64,000 nucleotides of DNA from Clostridiales bacterium (GTDB taxonomy: Bacteria > Bacillota > Clostridia > Christensenellales > Borkfalkiaceae). Each line of letters opens with the position of its first letter. Position 1 is the first letter of the stretch. A model generated the notes under the pieces. It saw only the letters and a list, made by a program, of their open reading frames with translations. It did no database searches and had not been told where the DNA came from. Below are positions 24,840 to 34,100 of the stretch, in pieces. The position numbers were made by a program, and so were the translations under genes. The stretch spans positions 62,001 through 126,000 of the forward strand of contig JAFLVO010000002.1 in the NCBI GenBank assembly GCA_022508245.1. The letters run 5' to 3'.

Positions 24840-25454
24840 ATGGAAGAATTGAACGCGGAAAAAATTAAAAAATTAAAGCGCGGAGAGGCTGTCGGAACGA
24901 CGGCAACTATTGTTTGCTGTGTAATTTTGGCGGCGTTTATCGTGTGCTTTGCGATAGCGCAGACCAAGGATATATATATGCTCCGTATGATTTCCATAAT
25001 TTTACTGCCCATACTTTTGTTGCTGGCTATCGGGGTCTCGGCGTACTGCAATTTAAAATTCGGCAGAGAGCTAAATGCAATAATAAAAAATCACGTAAAA
25101 ACAGTGCTAATAGAAAACGCTCAGCTCATGCACCCGGACCGCAACGTGCTGTCCTTCGGTATTACGGTAAAAGAAAAAGACGCGGAAATTAAGGTGGGCA
25201 ACTTTAAAGAGAGCATAAAGTTTGATTTTTCGGCGTTCGGAAAGCTTTCGCCGATGAAAAAATCGGCAGTGGCGGAGGCAATCGCAGAGAGACTGAACAT
25301 TACCTTTTGCCGTATGCGCGACAGGGGCGTGCACTATAATTCGGTTTCCTACTTCCGTGTAAACGATAATCTAAAGAACGGAAAGGTAATCTATATTATA
25401 GAAAACGGACAACCCGACAAGCGGGCGTATAAAACATATTTGAAAAGCAATTAA
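24840..25454 (+). CDS. Uncharacterised two-helix membrane protein
   Basis: A 204-residue protein: short basic cytosolic N terminus (KIKKLKRGEAVG), two membrane helices (about 20-42 and 49-70), then a 130-residue soluble domain with alternating strands (VLSFGITVKEKDAEIKVGNF, SIKFDFSAFGKLSPMKKSAVAEAIAERL, KVIYIIENG). I do not recognise the soluble domain. It lies 17 bases after the ribbon-helix-helix gene and is probably in the same operon as the SPFH protein. Its stop codon is the TAA inside a forward copy of the dispersed element. Confidence 0.7.
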   Translation: MEELNAEKIKKLKRGEAVGTTATIVCCVILAAFIVCFAIAQTKDIYMLRMISIILLPILLLLAIGVSAYCNLKFGRELNAIIKNHVKTVLIENAQLMHPDRNVLSFGITVKEKDAEIKVGNFKESIKFDFSAFGKLSPMKKSAVAEAIAERLNITFCRMRDRGVHYNSVSYFRVNDNLKNGKVIYIIENGQPDKRAYKTYLKSN

Positions 25455-25480
25455 CCCCGATATATGCCGCAAATAACGCA
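25449..25480 (+). repeat. Dispersed element, copy 6 (forward), overlapping a stop codon
   Basis: AATTAACCCC, then GATATATGC, then CGCAAATAACGCA. The TAA at 25452-25454 is the stop codon of the preceding gene. Together with the reverse copy at 25531 it forms an inverted pair about 108 bp from end to end. Confidence 0.65.
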
Positions 25481-25530
25481 GGTTTTAGTATTATTGCGCT
25501 CTTTTTGGAAGATATTATTAAAAATAGCCG

Positions 25531-25556
25531 TAATCGTGGCATATATAGGGGGTAAC
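25531..25556 (-). repeat. Dispersed element, copy 7 (reverse, TTACCCCC variant)
   Basis: Minus strand: GTTACCCCC, then TATATATGCC, then ACGATTA. Inverted relative to copy 6; the ends could pair as terminal inverted repeats of a tiny unit. Confidence 0.6.
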
Positions 25557-25621
25557 AGGAAAAAACATCAAGCATCGGAAGTTTTTTGAATAACCTTATT
25601 GTTTTTGGCAATACTCATAGT

Positions 25622-25768
25622 ATGAGTAAAAGAAAAAGCAAAAAAATAATTGAGGACGTTTACGAAAACTGTGTCAGCGCGAACGATTGCACGGGTGTTT
25701 TTCAGGTGGTAACACTCGATCCCGAGGAGATAAAAAAATTTCACGAAATGTACAATGAAATTGACTAA
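25622..25768 (+). CDS. 48-residue uncharacterised protein
   Basis: Begins MSKRKSKKIIEDVYENC and ends EIKKFHEMYNEID. It is strongly charged, with a basic first third and an acidic last third, no membrane segment and two cysteines (YENCVSANDC). No family recognised. The ATG at 25622 lacks a clear ribosome binding site (the frame extends 36 bases upstream), so its status as a real gene rests on its size, codon pattern and the good terminator just after it. Confidence 0.45.
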   Translation: MSKRKSKKIIEDVYENCVSANDCTGVFQVVTLDPEEIKKFHEMYNEID

Positions 25769-25787
25769 AACGGTGTCAAAAACGAAC

Positions 25788-25817
25788 AAAACAGAGGCAA
25801 AAAATGCCTCTGTTTTT
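25788..25817. terminator. Terminator before nrdD
   Basis: Twelve-bp stem AAAACAGAGGCA / TGCCTCTGTTTT around an A-rich loop, followed by T residues. Confidence 0.85.
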
Positions 25818-25860
25818 GTTTTAACAGCTTTTTTGTGCATTTTGTTCGTTATTATCACAT

Positions 25861-25944
25861 ACCATATATGGTTATGCCGTTAAAAAATAACATACAAGAT
25901 GTTGTGGTTCAAGACTTGACTTTGAAAATTTATGGTATTATACT
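25861..25944 (+). promoter_or_regulatory. nrdD promoter with NrdR-like palindrome
   Basis: TTGACT (25916-25921), 17-base spacer, TATACT (25939-25944). Upstream are the perfect palindrome ACCATATATGGT (25861-25872) and a weaker ACAT-ACAAG-ATGT (25890-25902), about one NrdR box-pair spacing apart. NrdR boxes normally read ACACWATATATWGTGT, so the match is partial. The leader to nrdD is about 105 bases. Confidence 0.5.
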
Positions 25945-26056
25945 AAATCTTACTTTCGTTTGTTTGGGATTTATGTCGGAACTTGACGAAAAGACTCGAT
26001 TAAGCTCTCCTCGACAAAACCGAAACAGACTTTTGTTGGTAAAGGTAGGTAGAGAT

Positions 26057-28183
26057 ATGAAAGTAGTAAAGCGTGACGGAACGACTTGCGAATTCGACAG
26101 AAAAAAGATTGAGGTTGCTATTGCAAAGGCAAATCTTGCAATAGACCCCGAGGACAGAATTTCCGATGAGCAGATCAGCGCTATCGTGGACGATATTGCG
26201 TCGCGCCACAGACCCCGCCTGCTCGTTGAAGATATTCAGGATATGGTCGAAGAAAAGTTGATGGAAATGCAGAGATATCAACTTATGAAGGCGTACATAA
26301 TTTACCGTTACGAGCGCGCGCTCATTAGAAAAGCGAACACCACGGACGAGAGCATACTTTCGCTTATCAGAAACTCAAATAAGGACGTAATGGAGGAAAA
26401 CTCCAACAAAAACGCGCGCACTGCAGCCACCCAGCGCGACCTTATTGCCGGCGAAGTGTCAAAAGACCTTACCCGCCGTATTCTTCTGCCTGAGAACATT
26501 TCCAAAGCGCACGAGGAGGGGGCAATTCACTTCCACGATGCTGACTATTTCCTGCAACCCATATTCAATTGCTGTCTTATAAATATCAAGGACATGCTCG
26601 AAAACGGAACGGTAATGAACGGCAAAATGATAGAAAGCCCCAAGTCCTTCCAGACCGCCTGCACCATAACTACGCAGATTATTGCGTCCTGCGCATCCTC
26701 GCAGTACGGCGGGCAGTCGGTAAATATCGGGCACCTCGGCAAATACCTTCGCCGTACCAAAGAGAAGTACGAAAGACAGCTCAAAGAGGAGTTCGGTGCA
26801 TCCTTGACAGAGGAAACCAGGCAACGCTTTTTGACTATGCGCATAAAAGAGGCGCTCAAGTCGGGCGTTCAGACTATACAGTATCAGATTAACACCCTCA
26901 TGACCACAAACGGACAATCCCCCTTCGTTACCCTCTTCTTGTATCTCGACGAAAAAGACGAGTACATTGAAGAAAACGCAATGATTATTGAGGAAATTCT
27001 CCGTCAGCGCTACGAGGGTATAAAGAACGAAAAGGGAGTTTACGTGACCCCCGCGTTCCCCAAGCTTATCTACGTTTTGGACGAAAACAACTGCTTAAAA
27101 GGCGGAAAGTACGACTATCTTACAAAGCTTGCCGTAAAATGCTCATCCAAGCGCCTCTACCCCGATTACATTTCGGCAAAGAAAATGCGCGAGCACTACG
27201 AGGGCAACGTGTTCTCGCCCATGGGCTGCCGCTCTTTCCTATCCCCTTGGAAGGACGAAGACGGCAACTACAAGTTCGAAGGGCGTTTCAATCAGGGCGT
27301 TGTTTCCTTAAATCTTCCCCAAATAGGTATTCTTTCAAAGGGGGATGAAAAGAAGTTCTGGGAAATTCTCGATGAGAGGCTGGACTTGTGCTTTGAGGCT
27401 CTAATGTGCCGTCACAACGCGCTTATGGGTGTTACGAGCGACGTATCTCCCGTGCATTGGCAGTACGGTGCAATCGCCCGTCTGCAGCCCGGCGAAAAGA
27501 TCGATAAATACCTTTTGAACGGCTATTCCACCATTTCACTCGGCTATATCGGTATATACGAGGCAACCAAGCTCGTCAAAGGCGTTTCGCACACCACCCC
27601 CGAGGGATTGGAGTTTGCGCTCAAGATTATGAATACCATGCGCGCCCGCTGCAACAAATGGAAGAAGGAAACGGGGCTGGGTTTCGGACTCTACGGCACC
27701 CCCGCAGAATCGCTTTGCTATCGCTTCGCCCGCATAGACAGACAGCGCTTCGGCACTATAAAAGACGTTACAGACAAGGGCTACTACACCAACAGCTATC
27801 ACGTGGACGTCCGCGAGAATATAGACGCGTTCTCCAAATTCAAGTTTGAAAGCCAATTCCAGACAATTTCTTCTGGCGGCGCAATTTCCTACGTTGAAAT
27901 ACCCAATATGCGCCACAACCTCGATGCTCTGGAGTCGGTCGTCAAATTTATCTACGACAATATTCAGTACGCCGAGTTCAACACCAAGTCGGACTACTGC
28001 CACGTCTGCGGTTTCGACGGCGAAATTATTATAAACGACGACAACGAGTGGGAATGCCCCGTCTGCCACAACAAGGACCAGAGGAAGATGAACGTAACCC
28101 GCAGAACGTGCGGCTATCTCGGCGAGAACTTCTGGAATGTGGGTAAGACGAAGGAAATTAAGGCGCGCGTATTACACCTATAA
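26057..28183 (+). CDS. nrdD: Anaerobic ribonucleoside-triphosphate reductase
   Basis: Class III reductase that makes deoxynucleotides with a glycyl radical under anaerobic conditions. The 708 residues begin MKVVKRDGTTCEFDRKKIEVAI, an ATP-cone allosteric domain (about 1-95). The catalytic barrel follows, then a zinc site CHVCGF and CPVCHN near 650-675. The glycyl-radical segment TRRTCGYLGENFWNVGKTKEI lies near the C terminus. The ATG at 26057 is the family start; the frame extends upstream through the promoter and leader, which cannot be translated from this transcript. nrdG follows after 190 bases that include a dispersed-element copy. Confidence 0.96.
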   Translation: MKVVKRDGTTCEFDRKKIEVAIAKANLAIDPEDRISDEQISAIVDDIASRHRPRLLVEDIQDMVEEKLMEMQRYQLMKAYIIYRYERALIRKANTTDESILSLIRNSNKDVMEENSNKNARTAATQRDLIAGEVSKDLTRRILLPENISKAHEEGAIHFHDADYFLQPIFNCCLINIKDMLENGTVMNGKMIESPKSFQTACTITTQIIASCASSQYGGQSVNIGHLGKYLRRTKEKYERQLKEEFGASLTEETRQRFLTMRIKEALKSGVQTIQYQINTLMTTNGQSPFVTLFLYLDEKDEYIEENAMIIEEILRQRYEGIKNEKGVYVTPAFPKLIYVLDENNCLKGGKYDYLTKLAVKCSSKRLYPDYISAKKMREHYEGNVFSPMGCRSFLSPWKDEDGNYKFEGRFNQGVVSLNLPQIGILSKGDEKKFWEILDERLDLCFEALMCRHNALMGVTSDVSPVHWQYGAIARLQPGEKIDKYLLNGYSTISLGYIGIYEATKLVKGVSHTTPEGLEFALKIMNTMRARCNKWKKETGLGFGLYGTPAESLCYRFARIDRQRFGTIKDVTDKGYYTNSYHVDVRENIDAFSKFKFESQFQTISSGGAISYVEIPNMRHNLDALESVVKFIYDNIQYAEFNTKSDYCHVCGFDGEIIINDDNEWECPVCHNKDQRKMNVTRRTCGYLGENFWNVGKTKEIKARVLHL

Positions 28184-28334
28184 GCTCCCGCTGCGGCACA
28201 TATATGCTGCGCAATACTTTGTTGAACTCCGCTTTTCTCGGGTCACTTACGAAAAAGTAAGCTCCCCTCAAAAATGCTCGTTCGCCTCGTCTTGCTTGCA
28301 TCTATGCACCGTCATTAAATAAGGGCATTTTTAT

Positions 28335-28363
28335 AATTGCCCCCCAAATATGCCTTAAATAAC
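28335..28363 (+). repeat. Dispersed element, copy 8 (forward) before nrdG
   Basis: AATTGCCCCCC, then AAATATGCC, then TTAAATAAC, 9 bases before the nrdG ATG. A degraded look-alike (CACATATATGCTGCGCAATA) lies at about 28197-28216, between nrdD and this copy. Confidence 0.7.
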
Positions 28364-28372
28364 AGTGTTTTT

Positions 28373-28906
28373 ATGAACTATGCCACTATAAAAAAATACG
28401 ATATTGCCAACGGGCCGGGGGTCAGAGTTACGCTGTACGTAAGCGGTTGCCGCAATCACTGCAAAAACTGCTTCAATCCCGAAACGTGGGACTTCAACTT
28501 CGGAAAGCCCTTTACCCAAGAGGTGGAGGACGAAATCATAAAGGCGATGGAGCCAGACTACATAGAGGGCTTTACACTCCTTGGCGGCGACCCGTTCGAA
28601 CCCGAAAATCAGGTTGCTCTCGTACCCTTTTTGGAGAGGCTCAAAAAGATATACCCAGACAAGTCCTTTTGGTGCTTTACGGGCTACGACTACGAGGCGG
28701 AGCTACTCACGGGCAAGCAGGGCGATCTTGATGACGTGATTAAAATTTTAAACTGCCTCGACGTGCTTGTGGACGGCAGATTCGTTGAAAATCTCAAGGA
28801 TTTGAATTTGAGATTCCGCGGCTCGTCAAATCAGAGAATAATTCTTGTAAAACCGTCGCTTGAGCAGGACGAGCTGATACTTTGGGACGGGAAAACGAAA
28901 GTGTAA
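28373..28906 (+). CDS. nrdG: Anaerobic RNR activating protein (radical SAM)
   Basis: Generates the glycyl radical on NrdD using a [4Fe-4S] cluster and S-adenosylmethionine. The 177 residues contain the cluster motif in SGCRNHCKNCFNPETW (CxxxCxxC), the GGDPF motif in FTLLGGDPFEPENQ and a C-terminal GSSNQRIILVKPSL. Placement after nrdD is standard. The ATG at 28373 has no Shine-Dalgarno sequence; only the dispersed element and GTGTTTTT precede it. A TTG further upstream in frame lies within the element and is not a likely start. Confidence 0.95.
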   Translation: MNYATIKKYDIANGPGVRVTLYVSGCRNHCKNCFNPETWDFNFGKPFTQEVEDEIIKAMEPDYIEGFTLLGGDPFEPENQVALVPFLERLKKIYPDKSFWCFTGYDYEAELLTGKQGDLDDVIKILNCLDVLVDGRFVENLKDLNLRFRGSSNQRIILVKPSLEQDELILWDGKTKV

Positions 28907-28937
28907 GTTTTGACCTTCTAAACTTATAGGTAAAAAT

Positions 28938-29375
28938 ATGCAGGTTGCAATTAAAAAATTGAGTGAAAAGGCTATTTTGCCCTCATATGAAAGCGAATGC
29001 GCTGCCGGTGCGGACTTATACGCCTGTCTAGACAGGGAAATTACTATAAACCCGCATGAAACGGTGCTTATTCCCACGGGAATTGCCATGGAGCTGCCTC
29101 AAGGCTATGCGGGACTCATCTATGCGAGGAGCGGACTCGCAACCAAGAAGGGACTTGCTCCCGCAAACAAGGTGGGTGTAATTGACAGCGACTACCGCGG
29201 CGAGGTCAAGGTTGCCCTGCACAATCACTCGAATACTCCCCAAGCGGTATCGTCGGGAGAGCGGGTTGCACAGCTTGTGATAACACCCTACCTGACGGCA
29301 AAGTTTGTAGAAAGGAACGAGCTCTCTCAAACGGTGCGCGGCGCGGGCGGCTTCGGCTCCACCGGCAGTAAATAA
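28938..29375 (+). CDS. dut: dUTP diphosphatase
   Basis: Hydrolyses dUTP to dUMP and diphosphate, keeping uracil out of DNA and feeding thymidylate synthesis. The 145 residues carry all five trimeric dUTPase motifs: AGADLYA, RSGLATKKGLA, GVIDSDYRGEV, GERVAQLVI and the C-terminal RGAGGFGSTG. It is 31 bases after nrdG, giving a nucleotide-metabolism cluster of nrdD, nrdG and dut. Terminator follows. Confidence 0.97.
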   Translation: MQVAIKKLSEKAILPSYESECAAGADLYACLDREITINPHETVLIPTGIAMELPQGYAGLIYARSGLATKKGLAPANKVGVIDSDYRGEVKVALHNHSNTPQAVSSGERVAQLVITPYLTAKFVERNELSQTVRGAGGFGSTGSK

Positions 29376-29387
29376 TTACCATAATGC

Positions 29388-29414
29388 AAAAGACGCTTTT
29401 GAAGCGTCTTTTTT
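29388..29414 (+). terminator. dut terminator
   Basis: AAAAGACGCTT / AAGCGTCTTTT stem with loop TTG, then TT. Confidence 0.88.
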
Positions 29415-29424
29415 GGTATTATGC

Positions 29425-29454
29425 TTGACGGTTTAATTGAAATTATGGTACTAT
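29425..29454 (+). promoter_or_regulatory. ROK kinase promoter
   Basis: TTGACG (29425-29430), 18-base spacer, TACTAT (29449-29454). Confidence 0.6.
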
Positions 29455-29490
29455 TTATAAAAATTAAAAGGGCTATAAGGAGCGGTAAGA

Positions 29491-30423
29491 ATGAAGCTTT
29501 ATATGGGTTTGGACGTCGGAGGAACTTTAATTAAGGGCATAATTACAGACGAAAACGGGCAAATCGTAATAGAGGGGGATATCCCCACCGTCGGCGGAGA
29601 GGGGCTTGCCGAAAGTATTGAAGCGCTTGCGGACAGACTTGTTCTCGGTGCAAACAAGGTATATTCTGCGCTCTCGGGCATAGGCGTGTGCTGCCCCGGA
29701 CTTATAGATACCCCAAGCGGCAAGGTTATTTTTGCGGGCAACCTCAATTTAAAAAACTATCCTCTTGGAAAAATTTTAGAGGAAAAATTCGGCGTTCCCG
29801 TAAAGGTATGCAACGATGCAAATGCCGCGGCTCTCGGAGAAGCCAAATTCGGCGCGGGCAAGAACTATTCGGACAGCGTGTTCGTGACGCTCGGAACGGG
29901 CGTCGGCGGCGGTATTGTTATAGGCGGCAAACTGTTTGAAGGCAACAAATCGGCGGGTGCGGAGATCGGTCATATGGTAATTGACAGGGGCGGTCCCAAA
30001 TGCACCTGCGGACGGCGCGGGTGCTTTGAGGTTTACTGCTCGGCGCGTGCTCTCACGGAAAAGACCAAAGCCGAAATGGAGGATGACACCTCCTCGGATA
30101 TGTGGAAAAATTATTCCTACGAAACGGCGGACGCAAGAACGGCGTTCGAGTACATGGACACCGACCGTACAGCGAAAAAGGTCGTGGATTGGTACATAAA
30201 CCGCCTTGCCTGCGGACTTATAAATTTGGCAAATATTTTCCGCCCGCAGGCGATAATGCTTGGCGGCGGTGTTTCGGCACAGGGCACACGGCTGACCGCA
30301 CCCTTGCAGAAAATTTTGGATAAAGAACTCTTCGGCGGTACTTCCTACGCCCCCGTAGAGATAAAATGCGCGTCGCTCGGCAACCGCGCCGGCTCTTTGG
30401 GTGCCGCAGCCTTAAACATGTAA
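29491..30423 (+). CDS. ROK-family sugar kinase, glucokinase-like
   Basis: Phosphorylates a hexose with ATP; glucose is the best guess. The 310-residue protein starts MKLYMGLDVGGTLIKG (phosphate-binding DxGGT). It has VCNDANAAALGEAKFGAG with the catalytic Asp, TLGTGVGGGIVIGG, GAEIGHMVID and the zinc motif CTCGRRGCFEVYCS. That set is typical of Firmicutes glucokinase GlcK. There is no N-terminal helix-turn-helix, so it is an enzyme and not a ROK repressor. GGAG precedes the ATG. rex follows 61 bases downstream. Confidence 0.92.
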   Translation: MKLYMGLDVGGTLIKGIITDENGQIVIEGDIPTVGGEGLAESIEALADRLVLGANKVYSALSGIGVCCPGLIDTPSGKVIFAGNLNLKNYPLGKILEEKFGVPVKVCNDANAAALGEAKFGAGKNYSDSVFVTLGTGVGGGIVIGGKLFEGNKSAGAEIGHMVIDRGGPKCTCGRRGCFEVYCSARALTEKTKAEMEDDTSSDMWKNYSYETADARTAFEYMDTDRTAKKVVDWYINRLACGLINLANIFRPQAIMLGGGVSAQGTRLTAPLQKILDKELFGGTSYAPVEIKCASLGNRAGSLGAAALNM

Positions 30424-30484
30424 AAATGTTCACAAAGTTTGCTTTCTGCTCTGTGCAATCAATTTTTTGTGAAAGGAATATATT

Positions 30485-31102
30485 ATGACGGATATCTCGG
30501 TAACCTGTCTGCAAAGACTCCCCATATACTTAAATTATTTAAAGACGCTCGATGGCGACGGATTTATCTCCTCGGGCGCAATTGCGCGTGCGCTGGGTAT
30601 GGGAGAGGTGCTCGTAAGAAAAGATCTTGCCTATACGGCGGCGCAGGGAAAATCGCGCGTCGGCTATAAAAAGAGCGAGCTTATTTCCGCACTCGAAGAT
30701 TTTTTGGGCTGTAACAACAAAGAAAACGCAGTCCTTATCGGGGCGGGCGGAATCGGAAGCGCGCTTTTGGCATACGGCGGGTTTAAAAATTACGGAATCG
30801 AGCTGGCTGCCGCGTTCGACAGCGACGATAAAAAAGTCGGCACGGAAATTTCGGGCAAGCCTGTCTTTTCCATGAGCCAATTGAAAGAAAAAATCAAAGA
30901 GCTCGGCGCGTCTCTTGCCGTAATCTGCGTTCCCGCAAGCGTGGCGCAAACGGTTGCGGACGAACTCTGCACCTGCGGCGTTAAGGCAATTTTGAATTTT
31001 GCGCCTGTACTACTCCGCGTTAAAGACGGCGTAACGGTAAGAAATATAGACGTCGCCGCTAACCTTGCAATCCTATCAAGTATTAGCGTTCACAAAAATT
31101 GA
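30485..31102 (+). CDS. rex: Redox-sensing transcriptional repressor Rex
   Basis: Senses the NADH/NAD+ ratio and represses fermentation, hydrogenase and respiration genes. The 205 residues have an N-terminal winged helix (1-75: CLQRLPIYLNYLKTL, ISSGAIARALGMGEVLVRKDLAY, GKSRVGYKK) and a Rossmann domain with GAGGIGSALLAYGGF around 83-97. The second Gly-rich position is G where many Rex proteins have N (GAGNLG). Likely targets here are the hydrogenase operon and possibly itself: inverted TTCACAAA (30429-30436) and TTTGTGAA (30466-30473) flank its leader, but they are too far apart for one classical operator. Confidence 0.95.
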   Translation: MTDISVTCLQRLPIYLNYLKTLDGDGFISSGAIARALGMGEVLVRKDLAYTAAQGKSRVGYKKSELISALEDFLGCNNKENAVLIGAGGIGSALLAYGGFKNYGIELAAAFDSDDKKVGTEISGKPVFSMSQLKEKIKELGASLAVICVPASVAQTVADELCTCGVKAILNFAPVLLRVKDGVTVRNIDVAANLAILSSISVHKN

Positions 31103-31142
31103 AAGCGCGGAATAGATTTTAATTTGTGTGAATTAGTTTCGT

Positions 31143-34100
31143 ATGAAAAAACTCTTTTCAACAATTATAAAACAGAAAGTAGCAATAATTCTTGCCGTGG
31201 TGTTTATAATCGCTTTCGGCATTTTTTCCACGCTGCAGATGCCAATTAATCTGCTTCCCGATATCAACGTGCCCATGGTCTGCGTGCAGATAATCTATCC
31301 CGGCGCAAACGCAAGCTCGGTTGAAAAGGACGTCACAAAAAAGGTTGAGGACGGACTTTCGTCCATCAGCGGTGTAACAGGTGTAAACAGCTATTCATAC
31401 GACAATCTTTCGGCCGTGGTGCTGTCCTTTGACTACGGCACAGATACGAACAGCAAAAAGTCGGACATTTCAAGTAAGCTCGACGGGCTGGATTTGCCCG
31501 ACGGAATTACCCGCTCGGTCTACGATATCGACTTAAACGCCGAGGCTCTTGCCGTGCTGTCAATAACCTCAAGCGAGGGCGAGAGCGACGATGAAAAGTT
31601 AAAAAACGCATACTCGTCCGCAGAGGAGCTTGCCTCCAAAATCCGCGCAATAGACGGCGTTGAAAGCGTCGAATTAAAGGGCGGAGCGCAGACCTCCTAC
31701 GTAATAAGACCTTACGGCGGGTTGGAGCTGATTGCACCCCTAATCGTGCAAGCGTTTTCGTACGGCGAACTCGATATACCTCTCGGCAATATTTCTTCGG
31801 TAGGCGGGAATATACAAATCCGCAACAACACGGACGTTAAAAAAGATGAAGATATCAAAAATATGCCCGTAGCTCTGCCGTCGTCGATTGTGACACTTCT
31901 GACCTCGGTGAAGAGCATAATGCGCTACTACGAAAACAGCACGCAAGAGGAGCTTGAAACTCTGAAAAAAGACCTCGACGGCGGGGTTTTGGACATTCTT
32001 CGAAAAATAGGCGGAATGGAAGCCGACGAACTCGACAACATTGCCGAACTCCGCACCTATATGAATATAGCGGAAAACTTTACCGCCGGGCAGCTTAAAA
32101 ATTTTAAAACCTCGCGTTTTTATAACGATATCTACGAGGCGGTAACAAACGAACCCGCTGAAGTGGGCGGCGAGAGAACGCCTAAAACGGACGAGGAGCT
32201 TCAGGATATTGTAGATGAGCTTTCGGAAAGATATCCGCTTTTTTCGCAGTATCTGACGGTCGATATGCTGAAAGTCGTGAGTAAGAACAAGCTCGGGGAT
32301 ATAATTGCTTTCCGCGAGTGGCTTGAAGAGACTGAGGAATATAAGACGGCAAACGAAAACGGCGAGTATTACGAATTTAATGACCGCGACTACATAAAGC
32401 TTGCCCGCGATATGGGGCTTTACGAAGAAAAAGTCGAGGACGACAAAATTTTGAAAGAGGTCGACTTTGCGAAAAAAACCTCGGCGGCGGGGCTTACCCG
32501 GATTGCGAACAAAAAGCGGGACGCCGAAGAGGAAGGCGAAGAATACGACCCCACGGACGAGGAATGCGCCCTGCTGTTTACGGGTACGGACCTCTCTGCG
32601 GAGCACCCCATAGTAATGTCGCCTACCTTTATGGCGTTCGTCCGCAGCCCCAATTACGAGAGCAATATAAAAACGCTCATCGATATGAGGGGAGAGGACA
32701 AAGAGCTTTCCGCAGAGCAATTCTATACTGTTTATTCAGCCCTCGATTTGAGCGGAGTGTTTGAGTTTACTCTCTCAAATGAGCTTTTCGGCTTTATTCT
32801 TAATTCCGATTTTACAAATCTCAATCCGGGCGGCGAATACGTTGCAAGGGTAGATGATATTGCCGAAATCGGAAAAGAGGACGAATTTACTTCGTACGTC
32901 TATTTCGGAGGCGGCAGGGCGGAGATTGTAAAAGGCGTAATTCTCGAGGTCTACAAGTCAAACGGTGCGAACTCGTCGGCGGTGGTAGACGAGGTCAAGT
33001 CGATATATTCTTCGTTTTTGAAGGACGGTCATTCGGGTACGGCAATAAAGCTACTTGACGACCAGTCGGAGTTTATTTCGGACAGTATTTCAAACGTGCT
33101 TGTAAGTATGCTTATAGGCGGTGCGCTCGCCGTACTCGTAATATTCATATTCCTGAAAAAGGTGCGCACGTCTGTAATTATAGCAATAACAATGCCTCTT
33201 TCGGTGCTTGCCTCGCTCATCTGTCTGTATTTAATGGGCATAACCTTGAATATGGTTTCGCTCGGCGGGCTTGCGGTCGGGATAGGCATGCTGGTTGACA
33301 ACAGTATAGTCGTAATAGAGAGCATAACCAAGCACCGCGAGTGCGACAAAACCGCCTTTGAGGCGGCGGTGGACGGCGCGGTCGAGGTCGGCGGCGCGCT
33401 CTTCGGTTCCACCTTAACTACCGTGTGCGTGTTCATACCCATAATTTTTTCGGGCGGGCTTACGGGCGAAATATTTACCGACCTGTCCTGGGCGGTAATA
33501 TTCTCGCTTACTTTCTCGCTCATTGTCTCCGTAACGGTAATTCCTACGCTGTACGCGCTCGTGTGCGCAGATAAAAAGCAAATGCTTAAAGGCGGAAGGC
33601 TTTCAAAAGACCTGAATACGGAGGCGGTTGCGGAAGAAACAGCCGAACAGCCCCCCGCGACCGCAGCTGCCGAACCCGAAAGGGATAAAAAACCCAAAAA
33701 ATTAAGTAAAGCGCGCGAGTTTTTCAATGGCTTGAAGGAGCCCAAGGTTATGGGTGCGGTATCGGGCTTTTACGGAAAAATTCTTCCAAAGGTTTTAAAT
33801 AAAAAACTCATAACAATACTTGTGGCCGTTGCCGTGTTCGGCGCAAGCATAGGACTTTTATTTTTGACGGGAACGGAATTTCTGCCCTCTATCGACAAGG
33901 GACAGATAGAAATTAATATGACCTACGACAACACGGGCAAACAGCTTTATGAAATTCAAACGGACGTAAAGAATTTTGCCAATGCAGTGTGCGAAAATAT
34001 AGACAACGTGGAATACGTCTCTATAAGCGTGGGCAAGAACGGACTTTTGGCGCTTACGGATACGGGCATTATAAAGGTACAGCTTAAAACAAACAAAAAC

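Noticed and set aside
25835-26056. 74-codon N-terminal extension of NrdD
   Set aside because: It contains the promoter and palindrome and lacks family similarity; the ATP-cone begins at the ATG at 26057.
31740-32720. 326-codon frame antisense to the RND gene
   Set aside because: The opposite strand codes for a continuous RND protein; the antisense product has no domain features.
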